A DNA stretch of 64,000 nucleotides, taken from the NCBI RefSeq assembly GCF_025264625.1, contig NZ_CP093313.1:4278001-4342000 (forward strand). The letters run 5' to 3'. The stretch is from Occallatibacter riparius. GTDB taxonomy: Bacteria > Acidobacteriota > Terriglobia > Terriglobales > Acidobacteriaceae. A model generated the notes under the pieces. The model made no database searches, had not been told where the DNA came from, and saw nothing but the letters and a program-made list of their open reading frames with translations. Below are positions 53,863 to 62,454 of this stretch, one piece after another. The stretch's first letter is position 1; each line of letters starts with the position of its first letter. The position numbers and the translations under genes were made by a program.

Positions 53863-54247
53863 ACGCTGCCACCCTTCCATTCCGCTGCTGACCCGCACTA
53901 CCCAAATCACTCGGTAATCGTTCCCGTGTGACCTTCCGGGGCGGCCGTGCTGCGTTGGTGCTATTGCCGGGTGTGGTTCATTGCCGTCTAATTGAATCAT
54001 CCAATAGGACGGGCCCCTTGGGTGCTTTGCTTCGGGTTCTGGGGGAGGGCACGAGGCAGGGCACCCAACAAATTTTAAAAGGGAATACGGGCGCGGGCAG
54101 TAAGCCGCGCCCAATTTCGTGTTCAGAGCAGCAGCAATCCGGCACGCTGGCCTGACTGTTCGACAAGAGCCACATGGCGGCAGATCATTTGGAGTGCCCT
54201 CCCTCGGGCCTGCTGGGGCAGGACGCGATCCGCTCCAAGCTCGTGAC
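53863..54247. other. Intergenic region with one hairpin
   Basis: No credible gene. It contains the inverted repeat at 54089-54112. Confidence 0.4.
54089..54112. terminator. GC hairpin downstream of the small Cys protein gene
   Basis: GGGCGCGG / CCGCGCCC, 8 bp with an 8-nt loop. On the minus strand it is followed by CCCTTTTAAAATTT after a few bases. It lies 135 bases past the stop at 54248. Confidence 0.5.
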
Positions 54248-54451
54248 TTAGACCGACTGGCGCTTCTGGTACCTCACGGAAGGCCAATGCTGCTCAGGAA
54301 CCCATTTCCCATGCGCTGACGCAACACCTACGGAAGCGCCGCACGATTCGCACTGGTAGATCCCCCACTGCTCTCGATTTCTGTTTTTGGTAAGGACGAC
54401 TTGCAGTTCCTCCTTGAAGCGGCCGTCGCACGGCTTTGCGGGTGTTGGCAT
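54248..54451 (-). CDS. Small cysteine-containing hypothetical protein (67 aa)
   Basis: MPTPAKPCDGRFKEELQVVL, then EQWGIYQCESCGASVGV and GKWVPEQHW. The CESC knuckle plus Cys8 and nearby His suggest a half zinc ribbon. An AGGAG site four bases before the ATG supports translation. No family recognised. Confidence 0.65.
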   Translation of the reverse strand: MPTPAKPCDGRFKEELQVVLTKNRNREQWGIYQCESCGASVGVASAHGKWVPEQHWPSVRYQKRQSV

Positions 54452-54560
54452 TTTTCTCCTGTTCTAAAGGGTTAGATGCGCAGCGCCCGGCGCAGGAGGC
54501 GACGGAAGAGCTTTAGTTGGCAGTCTCCTGTCGGAGGAAACACCAACTCGCCCATAACTC

Positions 54561-54980
54561 TCAAAGAATGTTCGGTTTCAACCCCTCATGAGCCCGCTCT
54601 CGCCTGTCTGCAGCGTAGTCCGCGAGAAAGCTCAGCAGTTCGCTGGGAGGGAACGGCTTTGCAAGGACAGGCAACTTGCTCAACTGGCCGGGACGCAGCC
54701 TCCGGCTAGTGTCCGGGTGACCCGAGATCAGTAACACGATGCAATCCGGGTAGCGGTCTTCGAGCCACGCGGCAAACTCCACGCCGTCTATTCCGGGTAG
54801 CATCACGTCTGAAATAACCACGTCCGGACGGAACTCGGGCACGATCTCGATTGCCTGCTCTGCATTGTATGCGGTGCGCGTGAAATGGCCACGGCCTTGC
54901 ACAATCAGAGAGAGCGAGTTCGCAATCGTCTCTTCGTCGTCCACGATAAGGACACGAAGGGATTTGGCTTCGGTAGACAT
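54561..54980 (-). CDS. Receiver-domain response regulator
   Basis: 139 residues: VLIVDDEETIANSLSLIVQ, phosphoacceptor Asp in VVISDVMLPGIDG, Ser in LLISGHP and Lys in LAKPFPPSEL. No output domain. It resembles the 17.4 and 17.9 kb regulators in overall layout. The ATG at 54980 is preferred to an upstream TTG. No kinase adjoins it. Confidence 0.82.
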   Translation of the reverse strand: MSTEAKSLRVLIVDDEETIANSLSLIVQGRGHFTRTAYNAEQAIEIVPEFRPDVVISDVMLPGIDGVEFAAWLEDRYPDCIVLLISGHPDTSRRLRPGQLSKLPVLAKPFPPSELLSFLADYAADRRERAHEGLKPNIL

Positions 54981-55095
54981 AAAGCTCAAAGATTGGGGAA
55001 TGTGACTCCACTCTAAGTCTAGCGCGAGGCGCCCCGTGCTAGACCAAGGAAAACCCTAGCTAGGCCCTTCGTTCAATAGAGATGCACGCGTTCCC

Positions 55096-55509
55096 TCAGC
55101 GGTAGCCCGACGCACCGCGGCGGGAAGCAGGGCGAAGCGCCCAGGACCCAGCCGCGAGCCCAATCATCACGATCGGGAATGTCATGTTAGCGGGGTCCAT
55201 CCACCCTGATGCAAGCTGCGATGCAACCGCGCCCGTCAAATCGAAGATCACTCCGGCGTACGCCCACTCCTTGAGTCGCGGGAACCGCGGCACGAGCAGC
55301 GCAATCGCTCCCAGGAGCTTCCATATCCCCAGAATCGAAAGGAAGTACATCGGATATCCCAGTCGTTCCATCACGCTGCGAACCTGAGGGACCTGCAGCA
55401 CATCCCAAAGGCCTCCCAGGGTCAGTTCGAAAGCCACCAGCATGGTGGTCACCCAGTACGCAACCGTGCGAAAGCGTGAAACCGATCCTGCATTTGTGAA
55501 TTCAGTCAT
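55096..55509 (-). CDS. DoxX-family membrane protein
   Basis: 137 residues with four membrane segments: VAYWVTTMLVAFELTLGGLW, MYFLSILGIWKLLGAIALLV, WAYAGVIFDLTGAVASQLASG and TFPIVMIGLAAGSWAL. The KLLGAIALLVPRFPRLKEWAY segment is typical of DoxX-like proteins, which act in redox or quinone-linked complexes. Downstream of the TetR-glycosyltransferase pair and possibly in the same unit (36-base gap). Confidence 0.8.
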   Translation of the reverse strand: MTEFTNAGSVSRFRTVAYWVTTMLVAFELTLGGLWDVLQVPQVRSVMERLGYPMYFLSILGIWKLLGAIALLVPRFPRLKEWAYAGVIFDLTGAVASQLASGWMDPANMTFPIVMIGLAAGSWALRPASRRGASGYR

Positions 55510-55545
55510 AGCTGTGGTTCCCGATGTCCTCGTCAATTCATTCAG

Positions 55546-56775
55546 TTAGTGAGCCAGCAGCATGTGGACTTTCTCGACAGCGCTGGCCAAACCATCTTCC
55601 GTTCGCATCGCTTGCCCAATGACCCGGGCTCGCTCCCGCATCGGTTCCGATTGCGCTGCGTCGATCGCGCGGGCCAGGACGTCGGCATTCACTTTCGTGG
55701 CGCTGCTTGCCGCGGGCGCGATGCCTCGCTGGTGCAACTGCTCGGCCCAGAAAAACTGATCGGCAGCAAACGGCAGAACCACGGAGGGCACACCGGCGCG
55801 TGCCGCGGAATGCGACGTCCCCGACCCGCCGTGATGAATTACCAGCGAAGTGCGTGGAAACAACCAGTCGTGTGGAGTGTCACCCAGCACGTAGAAGTTC
55901 GACGGCAGACTCAGCCCAGCCTCGGCGCTCCAGCCCGGATAAAAGAGCGCTCGCCGGCCCGCTACCGCGGAGATCACCGCGTCGAGCAACGCGCGCTGAT
56001 TGATCCCCGACATGCTTCCGAATCCCACATAGATCGGAGCATCGCCGCCGGCCAGAAAGTCCTCGAGCGGCCGCGGCGCTTGCCACTCGGTTGGCGGGTA
56101 CACCCATTGCCCGCACATCCACACGTTCTGCGGCCAATCCTCGGGCTGCGGGATTAACGTTGGCGAGATGCCGTACAACATCGGATGCCCAAGCCAGATC
56201 TTCCGGCCAGGGGCGAGACCCACCGAAGCCCGAGCCTCGTTCGTGGCATGCCGGAAAGCACGCCACAATGCTCCTGCAACCAGACCATAGCTGAAGTGGT
56301 TGAGCCAACGGGGCAGGGAGTGTGGCGGTACAAACGGAGACGCAAATGCCGAGGTCGGCGTGAGCGGAATCATCCCGGCACCGATCACCGGCACCGATAA
56401 TTTCTCTGCTGCCGAAAAGCCGATATAGGCTGCCAGTCCGGCGACGATCAGCCCCTCACACCCCGCCGCGGTTTCGACCACCTGCTTCATCCACGACACG
56501 GCGTTCTCGTTCGCCATGCGGGAGAGCGCCTTGGTTGTCGCCTTAAGGCTGTTCCTTCCCGCAGCCACCGTGGAAAGATCACGCTCTGCCTCGATCGCTG
56601 TACGAATGTCGCCTGCCAGAGATGCGTGAGGCACGCCGAGCTCAGCGGCGCTGCCCAGGGTTCCGCCATCGGCGAGCAAGGTCACTTCATCGCCGGCATC
56701 CATCAGCGCGCGGCAGAGCGCGGCCAGCGGCCTGGTATCGCCTTCGGTTCCGTATGTCAGAACAACCAGTCTCAT
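55546..56775 (-). CDS. GT1-family glycosyltransferase (MGT/UGT-like)
   Basis: 409 residues with GT-B fold. The N-terminal MRLVVLTYGTEGDTRPLAAL is the usual opening of sterol, macrolide or flavonoid glucosyltransferases. The C-terminal half has YVGFGSMSGINQRALLD and the sugar-nucleotide signature region FPRTSLVIHHGGSGTSHSAA, then GVPSVVLPFAADQFFWAEQL. It starts in an ATGA overlap with the tetR gene, with a GGAGGAAGGG site. It may modify or inactivate a small molecule sensed by the TetR protein. Confidence 0.9.
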   Translation of the reverse strand: MRLVVLTYGTEGDTRPLAALCRALMDAGDEVTLLADGGTLGSAAELGVPHASLAGDIRTAIEAERDLSTVAAGRNSLKATTKALSRMANENAVSWMKQVVETAAGCEGLIVAGLAAYIGFSAAEKLSVPVIGAGMIPLTPTSAFASPFVPPHSLPRWLNHFSYGLVAGALWRAFRHATNEARASVGLAPGRKIWLGHPMLYGISPTLIPQPEDWPQNVWMCGQWVYPPTEWQAPRPLEDFLAGGDAPIYVGFGSMSGINQRALLDAVISAVAGRRALFYPGWSAEAGLSLPSNFYVLGDTPHDWLFPRTSLVIHHGGSGTSHSAARAGVPSVVLPFAADQFFWAEQLHQRGIAPAASSATKVNADVLARAIDAAQSEPMRERARVIGQAMRTEDGLASAVEKVHMLLAH

Positions 56776-57416
56776 CCCTTCCTCCCACGCTTCTTCGCAG
56801 GGGCGGAAACCTGTGCCGCTCCTTGCAGAAAAACCGCCACCGCGGCGTCCAATTCCCGCCGCAGTTTCAGATCTTCTGCAACCAGCCAGCGGAGCAACGC
56901 ACCGAGACAAAGGTGGTGGAACAGCACAGCCAGGTGCCTGGCGTCGAAGTCTGCGCGAATGTTGCCCGCCCGCTGGCTGTTGCCGATCAGGTGCGCATAC
57001 ACATCCACAATGTCATTCGGGAGGTTTGTTCCAGAGCTCGGCGCCGGGTTCTGCAATTCCATAAACCGGAAACGCAAGTAGGGCCCGAGGTACTCGCGAT
57101 TGGATTTGCACCACCGCGCCATAGCATCCATGAGCACTTCCACCGCTGCCGGAAAACCGGCCTCCGGCTCCATGCGCCGCATCAGTGGTTCAAGGTTCCG
57201 GCCGAGCTGCTGATGAATGGCGTACGCGAGCGCCGACTCTTTCGTCGGGAAGTGGCTGTAGAGCGTTCCCTTCGCCACGTCGGCCTCTGCTGCAATCTTC
57301 TCCATCGTGACTGCGTCAAAGCCGTGGCGCTCGAACAAGCGCATCGCCACCGTACTCAGAAGATCAAGCGTGCTTTGGCGCTTGCGGTCGCGGCGATTGG
57401 ACTCGTGCGTCTGCAT
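56772..57416 (-). CDS. TetR-family transcriptional regulator
   Basis: 214 residues. The N-terminal helix-turn-helix reads FERHGFDAVTMEKIAAEADV followed by AKGTLYSHFPTKESAL, the standard TetR signature. The C-terminal ligand domain ends with a basic tail (KKRGRKG). The ATG at 57416 gives the usual N-terminus; longer in-frame starts are not family-like. It is coupled to the glycosyltransferase gene. A 32-bp palindrome 26 bases upstream is the likely operator. Confidence 0.9.
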   Translation of the reverse strand: MQTHESNRRDRKRQSTLDLLSTVAMRLFERHGFDAVTMEKIAAEADVAKGTLYSHFPTKESALAYAIHQQLGRNLEPLMRRMEPEAGFPAAVEVLMDAMARWCKSNREYLGPYLRFRFMELQNPAPSSGTNLPNDIVDVYAHLIGNSQRAGNIRADFDARHLAVLFHHLCLGALLRWLVAEDLKLRRELDAAVAVFLQGAAQVSAPAKKRGRKG

Positions 57417-57441
57417 CGATTCAGTTCCGTCCTCACCGATA

Positions 57442-57473
57442 TTGAACGACGTACAATATTGTACAACGTTCAA
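57442..57473. promoter_or_regulatory. TetR operator-like palindrome
   Basis: A perfect 14-bp core GTACAATATTGTAC flanked by TTGAACG and CGTTCAA arms, two mismatched positions in 32 bp. Located 26 bases upstream of the tetR start and 135 upstream of the divergent glycosidase-like gene. Confidence 0.75.
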
Positions 57474-57608
57474 CAAGTCTTCCAGAATCATTTGATGCGC
57501 GTGCTGCCCTCCACCTGCGTATAAACTGCGGCATGAAGCCCGAGTGCGTCGGTCCACGACCTCTGCGGGTGCTATACCTCCACAGTTGAAGTGCAGACTA
57601 GGATTCCC

Positions 57609-59849
57609 ATGCGGCATTCCGTCCTCACGACCCTCTCCCTGATCGCCACCCTCGGCGCTCCATGCGCCGCCACTGCCGCCGCGCCCGAACGCCTCGAACT
57701 GGGACACACCTCAGGCGGTGCCGTCGTCGCTCTCCTCCACGCGGACACGGGCTGGTCCATTGTCATCGACGGCCCCAACGCGCCCCTTCTTTCGCAACCG
57801 GAACCCGCGTGCATTGAGGTCTCCGACTCCAGCGCCGGCAGCCCGCAGGAACTCAACGCGCCCTACACTCACGCATCGCGCACCGCCACCGGAATCGAAG
57901 CCACTGCTACCATCCGCAGCAGCCCCAGCGTCTCCTTTCTCGTCCGCGATCTCTGGCAGCTTCGCGGTGACGTGCTCTCCGTTCAGCGCACCGTCACCGT
58001 TCAGGGCTCTGCCCCCTCGGGCTTCTCCTCAGCCATCGTCTTCTCCGCTCCCAAACTGGCGTGGGATGACGCAAGCTATCTCGCTCCTGGCGTCCTCTAC
58101 GCCGATCCTACCTACGACGGCGAGCGCTCTCCCGGCGGCACGCTGCTCTACGCGGCCCACCACCTCAGCCTGCGTGAAGACATCCTTCCGGCGCCGCTGC
58201 TGGGTCTCTACTTTCGTGGCGGCGCGTCCATCGCCATGCTCGACCCCGCGCCACGCGGCGACACCACCGAGTCCGAAAGCCGTCTGGCTCAACCAGAGAT
58301 GACCGACGCGCGCTTCCAGTTCGGTTCGCTCAACGTCTCCCAGACGCAAGGCAAACCGCTCAGCTTCGGATTCCAGTACCCTGGTTCCGTGCAGGGCTAC
58401 TTCTTCGGTCACGGCAGCGCGCCTGTCTTCATGCGCCGTTACCATCCCATTCAAAATGGTTTTACGCAGAGCTACCGGGTTGCGTTTCGCCTCGCGCACA
58501 ACCCAACTTTTCGCGACTTCAGCCGCGACTCGTGGCGTTGGTCCTGGAACACCCTCAAGCCGCCCATCCATCAAATCGATATCCCCGCCGTCCGCCGCGT
58601 CCTGACGGACCACCTCGCCGCGCAGGTCACCGAAATCAACGGACACACCGGCGTGCCCTTCGTCCTCTCCACCGTCGACGACTCCCACAACTGGAACTGG
58701 ACCATGATCGCCATGGGCTTCGTTGGCAAGGACATTGACTGCGCCGACGCACTTCTCCTCGAAGCCGACCGCGACCCATCGCCCCGCGGACAGCACATGC
58801 GCGCTCTCGGCCTCGCCATGATTGCCACGATGATCCAGGGCCTCCCCTCAGTGCCACTCCCCGCCACCGGCATCGATCTCACCACCGGCCAGCCCTGGGA
58901 TCACATTTGGCTCGCTCCCTGGCTGCGCAATGCGACTGAAGACATGCGCGTGTTGATGCTCGCTTATCGCCGCGAAGCCAAACTCGGCCGCCCTCATCCG
59001 GAGTGGCTCGTCTGGGTGCGCCAGTATTGCGATTGGCTCATCCAGCAGCAGCGCGCCGACGGTTCATTCCCACGGCGCTGGAAACCTTCAAGCAACGAAG
59101 CGGCTGAGCCTTCCGGAACCGCCAGCTACAACGCGGTCCCCGTGCTCGTCTTGATGTCTGAGATCACAGGCGACGCCAACTATCGCGCCTCCGCGATTCG
59201 CGCAGCCGATTACACCTGGACCCAATACGGCAGCCGCGGCCTCTTCATCGGTGGCGCCAGTGACAACCCCAATATCACCGACAAAGAAGCTGGCCTGCTT
59301 AGCCTTGAAGCCTTCCTTGCTCTCTATGAGGATTCACACGACGCCAAATGGCTCGACTACGCCCAAGCCGCTGGGGACTTCGCCGAGAGCTGGATATGGA
59401 TATGGAATCTCCCCATGCCCGCCGACGCTGACAACGCGCAGCTCCATTGGAAGCGCGGCGTCTCCACCGTTGGCCTTCAGGGCATCACCGCGCTGCACGC
59501 CGGCGGAGCTGACGAGTATCTCGATTGCGCGGTCGCGCTCTACGCCCGTCTCTACAACTACACGCACGACGCGCACTATCTGGAGGTCACGCGTCTTCTG
59601 CTGCACGACACTAAATCCATGGTTGCGCTGCCCGGCCGCCTTTATGACATGCGCGGTCCAGGATGGCAGCAGGAAAACTTCGGCCTCGGACCCGGCCCGC
59701 GCGGACGCGGCGTAGGCTCGCATCGCCTGTGGCTGCCCTGGATCTCCGCCAACCACCTTCACGGCATCAACGCGCTTGAAGAGTACGACCCAGCCCTCTT
59801 CAAACAACTCACCGCGAGCGCCGTGAAAGACAAAGGAGGGGCTCAATGA
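57609..59849 (+). CDS. Secreted six-hairpin (alpha/alpha-toroid) glycosidase-like protein
   Basis: 746 residues. A signal peptide (RHSVLTTLSLIATLGAPCAA) is followed by a beta-rich N-terminal half (about 30-330). The C-terminal alpha/alpha-barrel region shows repeated helices and aromatic motifs (WDHIWLAPWLRNATEDMRV, YCDWLIQQQRADGSFPRRW, YTWTQYGSRGLFIGGASDNP, YLDCAVALYARLYNYTHD). The layout resembles unsaturated glucuronyl hydrolases and similar glycosidases, but no family is certain. The ATG at 57609 is preferred over a GTG at 57591. Coupled to the next gene. Confidence 0.72.
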   Translation: MRHSVLTTLSLIATLGAPCAATAAAPERLELGHTSGGAVVALLHADTGWSIVIDGPNAPLLSQPEPACIEVSDSSAGSPQELNAPYTHASRTATGIEATATIRSSPSVSFLVRDLWQLRGDVLSVQRTVTVQGSAPSGFSSAIVFSAPKLAWDDASYLAPGVLYADPTYDGERSPGGTLLYAAHHLSLREDILPAPLLGLYFRGGASIAMLDPAPRGDTTESESRLAQPEMTDARFQFGSLNVSQTQGKPLSFGFQYPGSVQGYFFGHGSAPVFMRRYHPIQNGFTQSYRVAFRLAHNPTFRDFSRDSWRWSWNTLKPPIHQIDIPAVRRVLTDHLAAQVTEINGHTGVPFVLSTVDDSHNWNWTMIAMGFVGKDIDCADALLLEADRDPSPRGQHMRALGLAMIATMIQGLPSVPLPATGIDLTTGQPWDHIWLAPWLRNATEDMRVLMLAYRREAKLGRPHPEWLVWVRQYCDWLIQQQRADGSFPRRWKPSSNEAAEPSGTASYNAVPVLVLMSEITGDANYRASAIRAADYTWTQYGSRGLFIGGASDNPNITDKEAGLLSLEAFLALYEDSHDAKWLDYAQAAGDFAESWIWIWNLPMPADADNAQLHWKRGVSTVGLQGITALHAGGADEYLDCAVALYARLYNYTHDAHYLEVTRLLLHDTKSMVALPGRLYDMRGPGWQQENFGLGPGPRGRGVGSHRLWLPWISANHLHGINALEEYDPALFKQLTASAVKDKGGAQ

Positions 59850-60253
59850 CTATGCAGCGGTCTCATCGCTCCAGGCGCGTCGGTCTCACGTTCATCCTGT
59901 GCGCGCTCTTTGTCGGCTTCACGACCCTCTTCGCGCAGCAGCCCGCACCTACCGGCGACAACGGCCCAGTGCTCGCATCTTCCGAGATCCAGCAGGGCGC
60001 CATCCTGCTCCACTTCACCAATGCCGATGGCGGGCTGGTGCTGAAAAGCGCGGGCCGCGGTGCCTTCCAGATCGCCGGCGCTGACCGCGTCTGGTTTCCG
60101 GCAGAGGCCCATCTAGTCAACAACATACTCGTAGTCTCCACGTCGCTCGTGCAGCAACCTACCGCGGTTCGTTACACATGGCCCACCGCTGCCGACGCAG
60201 TGGTCTTCAACCGTGCAGGCATTCCCGCCGCTCCCTTCCACACCGACAGATAA
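59846..60253 (+). CDS. Secreted stand-alone C-terminal module of sialate O-acetylesterase type
   Basis: 135 residues. A signal peptide (VGLTFILCALFVGFTTLFAQ) is followed by a beta domain: GAFQIAGADRVWFPAEAHLV, VVSTSLVQQPTAVRYTW and FNRAGIPAAPFHTD. That pattern is the C-terminal end of 9-O-acetylesterase-type (SASA) enzymes, here without the catalytic SGNH domain. The start overlaps the preceding stop (ATGA), so the two secreted proteins are made together. Either a binding module or the remnant of a lost esterase with a re-acquired signal peptide. Confidence 0.75.
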   Translation: MTMQRSHRSRRVGLTFILCALFVGFTTLFAQQPAPTGDNGPVLASSEIQQGAILLHFTNADGGLVLKSAGRGAFQIAGADRVWFPAEAHLVNNILVVSTSLVQQPTAVRYTWPTAADAVVFNRAGIPAAPFHTDR

Positions 60254-60345
60254 CCGGGTACTCTGCTTTGCGACTGCCTGTCAATTCTGCGAGAGTGAAC
60301 AACCTGAGTACGCCGAATGTCGCATCTACGTATGCGGAGTAGTGC

Positions 60346-61485
60346 ATGTCTCGGCGGTTTCTTCCCCTCATTTGCTTATTTGCGTTTGCACTCCAGATCG
60401 CGGTTATCGTAGGGTGCAGTTCAACTTCCAAATCCATGACGGGCGGCGGAGGCCCAGTCGGCGGACCTATAGGTGGCGCCACTTCGGCGTGCGGCAGTGG
60501 CAGCGACGGATATGGGTATAACAACCAGAATGGAACGATCAGCGGCGTCTGGCTGCAAAACCCGAACCCTGGCGAGAATCCGGGCCACATCCAGGTGAAT
60601 GCAAGCGCACACACGTCGTCTACTTTCACCAAGTGGATGGTCTGCGTGGATGATGAACCGGTGTATCAGACAAACACCGCTACCAACTGGATTTCGCAGG
60701 CGATCGATGTGGGCACCGGCGCACACGTTATCTACGCGCGGGTGTGGGATGCCGCGGGCCATTCGAATCGATCGGAAGTAAAGCTGATCCGGGTTGGGCC
60801 GGCGCCGTCGAGCAGCACCGTGCTGCCGAGTCCGCCCGCGAACGCGCAGGTGCTGACCGAGATGCAGAACGACAAGGGCAGTTGGGCCATCTGCAGCGAC
60901 TGTGCGCATGGCACGAACACCACCGGCAAATTCTGGATGAAGCCCGATCAAAGCCAGCCCTCGCGGAGCGGCAGCAGCCTTGAGATGTTTGCCGACGGGC
61001 AGGGGTGGACCAACGTGCTGTTCAGGGACACGATGTTGGGCACCAGTTCCGCTACTCACTTTCTGTGGGACTTCTGGGTCTATCACGATCCCGCTGCCGA
61101 GAACCACTTCTGGGCATCGGAGATGGATTTCTGGGAGGTGCTGGGAGGCAAGGAGTTCATGATCGGCAGTCAATGCGACTTTGGCGACGGCTACTGGTCT
61201 ACCTGGGACAGTCAGGGCGATCGATGGGTTCTGAATGGAATTCCCTGTCCGCACTGGTCGGCGGGCTGGCATCACGTGCAGTGGTACATGGAGCGCATCA
61301 ATTCCACGCAGTATCGCTACGACACTCTTGTGCTGGATGGACAGGCGTATGGGCTCAATCAGACTTGGAACTTCAACGATACGACGTGGCCGGATATGGT
61401 CGGGATCCAATATCAGCTGGACCAGGATACGAGCGGCACTCCGCTGCACGAGTGGGTGGACGACGTGACTCTGACGGAGTGGTGA
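60346..61485 (+). CDS. Lipoprotein with Ig-like and concanavalin-like domains
   Basis: 379 residues. A lipoprotein signal (RRFLPLICLFAFALQIAVIVGC, lipid Cys24) is followed by a Gly-rich spacer, an Ig-like domain (SGVWLQNPNPGENPGHIQV, GTGAHVIYARVWDAAGHSNRSEV) and a C-terminal jelly-roll-like domain. That last domain carries many Trp residues (HFLWDFWVYHDPAAENHFW, WHHVQWYMERINSTQYRY, WVDDVTLTEW). It could bind or cut polysaccharide. No catalytic pair identified. Confidence 0.7.
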   Translation: MSRRFLPLICLFAFALQIAVIVGCSSTSKSMTGGGGPVGGPIGGATSACGSGSDGYGYNNQNGTISGVWLQNPNPGENPGHIQVNASAHTSSTFTKWMVCVDDEPVYQTNTATNWISQAIDVGTGAHVIYARVWDAAGHSNRSEVKLIRVGPAPSSSTVLPSPPANAQVLTEMQNDKGSWAICSDCAHGTNTTGKFWMKPDQSQPSRSGSSLEMFADGQGWTNVLFRDTMLGTSSATHFLWDFWVYHDPAAENHFWASEMDFWEVLGGKEFMIGSQCDFGDGYWSTWDSQGDRWVLNGIPCPHWSAGWHHVQWYMERINSTQYRYDTLVLDGQAYGLNQTWNFNDTTWPDMVGIQYQLDQDTSGTPLHEWVDDVTLTEW

Positions 61486-61494
61486 ATCGGGCAG

Positions 61495-61523
61495 CGGGCG
61501 GTGTGTATTGCGCCACCCGCCCG
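61495..61523. terminator. Hairpin between convergent lipoprotein and VOC genes
   Basis: CGGGCGGTG pairs with CACCCGCCCG (one bulged C), about a 10-nt loop, 10 bases past the lipoprotein stop. Confidence 0.7.
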
Positions 61524-61531
61524 TGACCCGT

Positions 61532-61933
61532 TCAAGACGTGCCTGTTCGAGGCTCGATCAGATCCCACAGGTTTCCGTAAAGATCTACGAATACAGCAAC
61601 TGTGCCATAGGGTTCTTCTGCCGGCGGGCGGACAAACACCACGCCTTTGTCGGAGAGTGCACGTTAATCGCGCCAGAAATTATCTGTGTTGAGAAACAGA
61701 AACACGCGGCCGCCAGTCTGATTGCCGATCCTGGAGCTTTGTTCCGGCGTGACGGCGCGCGCCAGAAGCAGCGTGAAATCCGAGGACTCTGCAGGCGCCA
61801 CGCGAACCCATCGTTTCGTGTCGGTCAACGGCGTGTCCTCAACAAGCGTGAAGCCCAGCACGCCGCAATACCACTGGATGGCTTCGTCGTAATCTCGTAC
61901 GACGATCGACATGCTCGCAATGTTCTGGGTCAC
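61532..61933 (-). pseudogene. VOC-family gene with one in-frame stop
   Basis: From a GTG at 61933 (4-nt overlap with the upstream gene) the frame reads VTQNIASMSIVVRDYDEAIQ through VFLFLNTDNFWRD, then a TAA at 61664-61666. The same frame continues intact as RALSDKGVVFVRPPAEEPYG, TVAVFVDLYGNLWDLIEP to a TGA at 61532. Full length would be about 132 residues, normal for VOC proteins, and the missing 44 residues hold half the metal site. Probably inactive unless the stop is read through; a single base change (TAY to TAA) explains it. Confidence 0.82.
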
Positions 61934-62322
61934 GACAGCGCCGCCTCGCTCGCTATCTCCACCTCTACGCAATCGCCATCCTTCAGTTGATGCGCGTCGC
62001 GCAGTTTCACGTCGGTGGCGATTTCGATGATGGTTCGCGGGTGGTGTCCACGCCCTTCTTCATTTGCGGTGGTGCGAAGGATGAACGCTGGTCTGCCGAA
62101 TATCGAGCAGGGAACAATGTTCACGGTGACGGTCCCGCCATACTCCGCGGCTTCGAGACGCAGGCTGCCCGCGGGAACAAACCAGGGTTCGTCGAGTTGC
62201 AGGTTCAGGGTGCCAGGGAACAGCAGCATTCCCGTCTTGCGCAGGTAGTGATCGCGGAGTCTCTCGATCCAGACCGAGAAATTCCCCATTCCTGATACGA
62301 CTTTTCCGCGCAGCTTAGGCAT
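61930..62322 (-). CDS. CTP-dependent riboflavin kinase-like (DUF120 family) protein
   Basis: 130 residues: LRGKVVSGMGNFSVWIERLR, MLLFPGTLNLQLDEPW (the PGTLN signature) and GRPAFILRTTANEEGRGHHP. These match the archaeal RibK fold, which makes FMN using CTP. Bacterial members are scattered and may serve a different role. The ATG at 62322 has a GAGG site; GTGA coupling to the VOC gene suggests a two-gene unit. Confidence 0.78.
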   Translation of the reverse strand: MPKLRGKVVSGMGNFSVWIERLRDHYLRKTGMLLFPGTLNLQLDEPWFVPAGSLRLEAAEYGGTVTVNIVPCSIFGRPAFILRTTANEEGRGHHPRTIIEIATDVKLRDAHQLKDGDCVEVEIASEAALS

Positions 62323-62454
62323 GCCAACCTCGTCCACCGATGATAAAGGAACGCTCGGCGAGGGCCGTAGACTGCCACGGGAATGGAGCAGCGGGCCGGC
62401 GTCATTCCGGCCCGCAGTAGGGGACAAGCATCGCGCAAGCGTGGTTGGAACAGC

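Noticed and set aside
53857..54155. Short frames on both strands in the 53.9-54.1 kb gap
   Set aside because: No ribosome sites, no family pattern, and they overlap each other and a hairpin.
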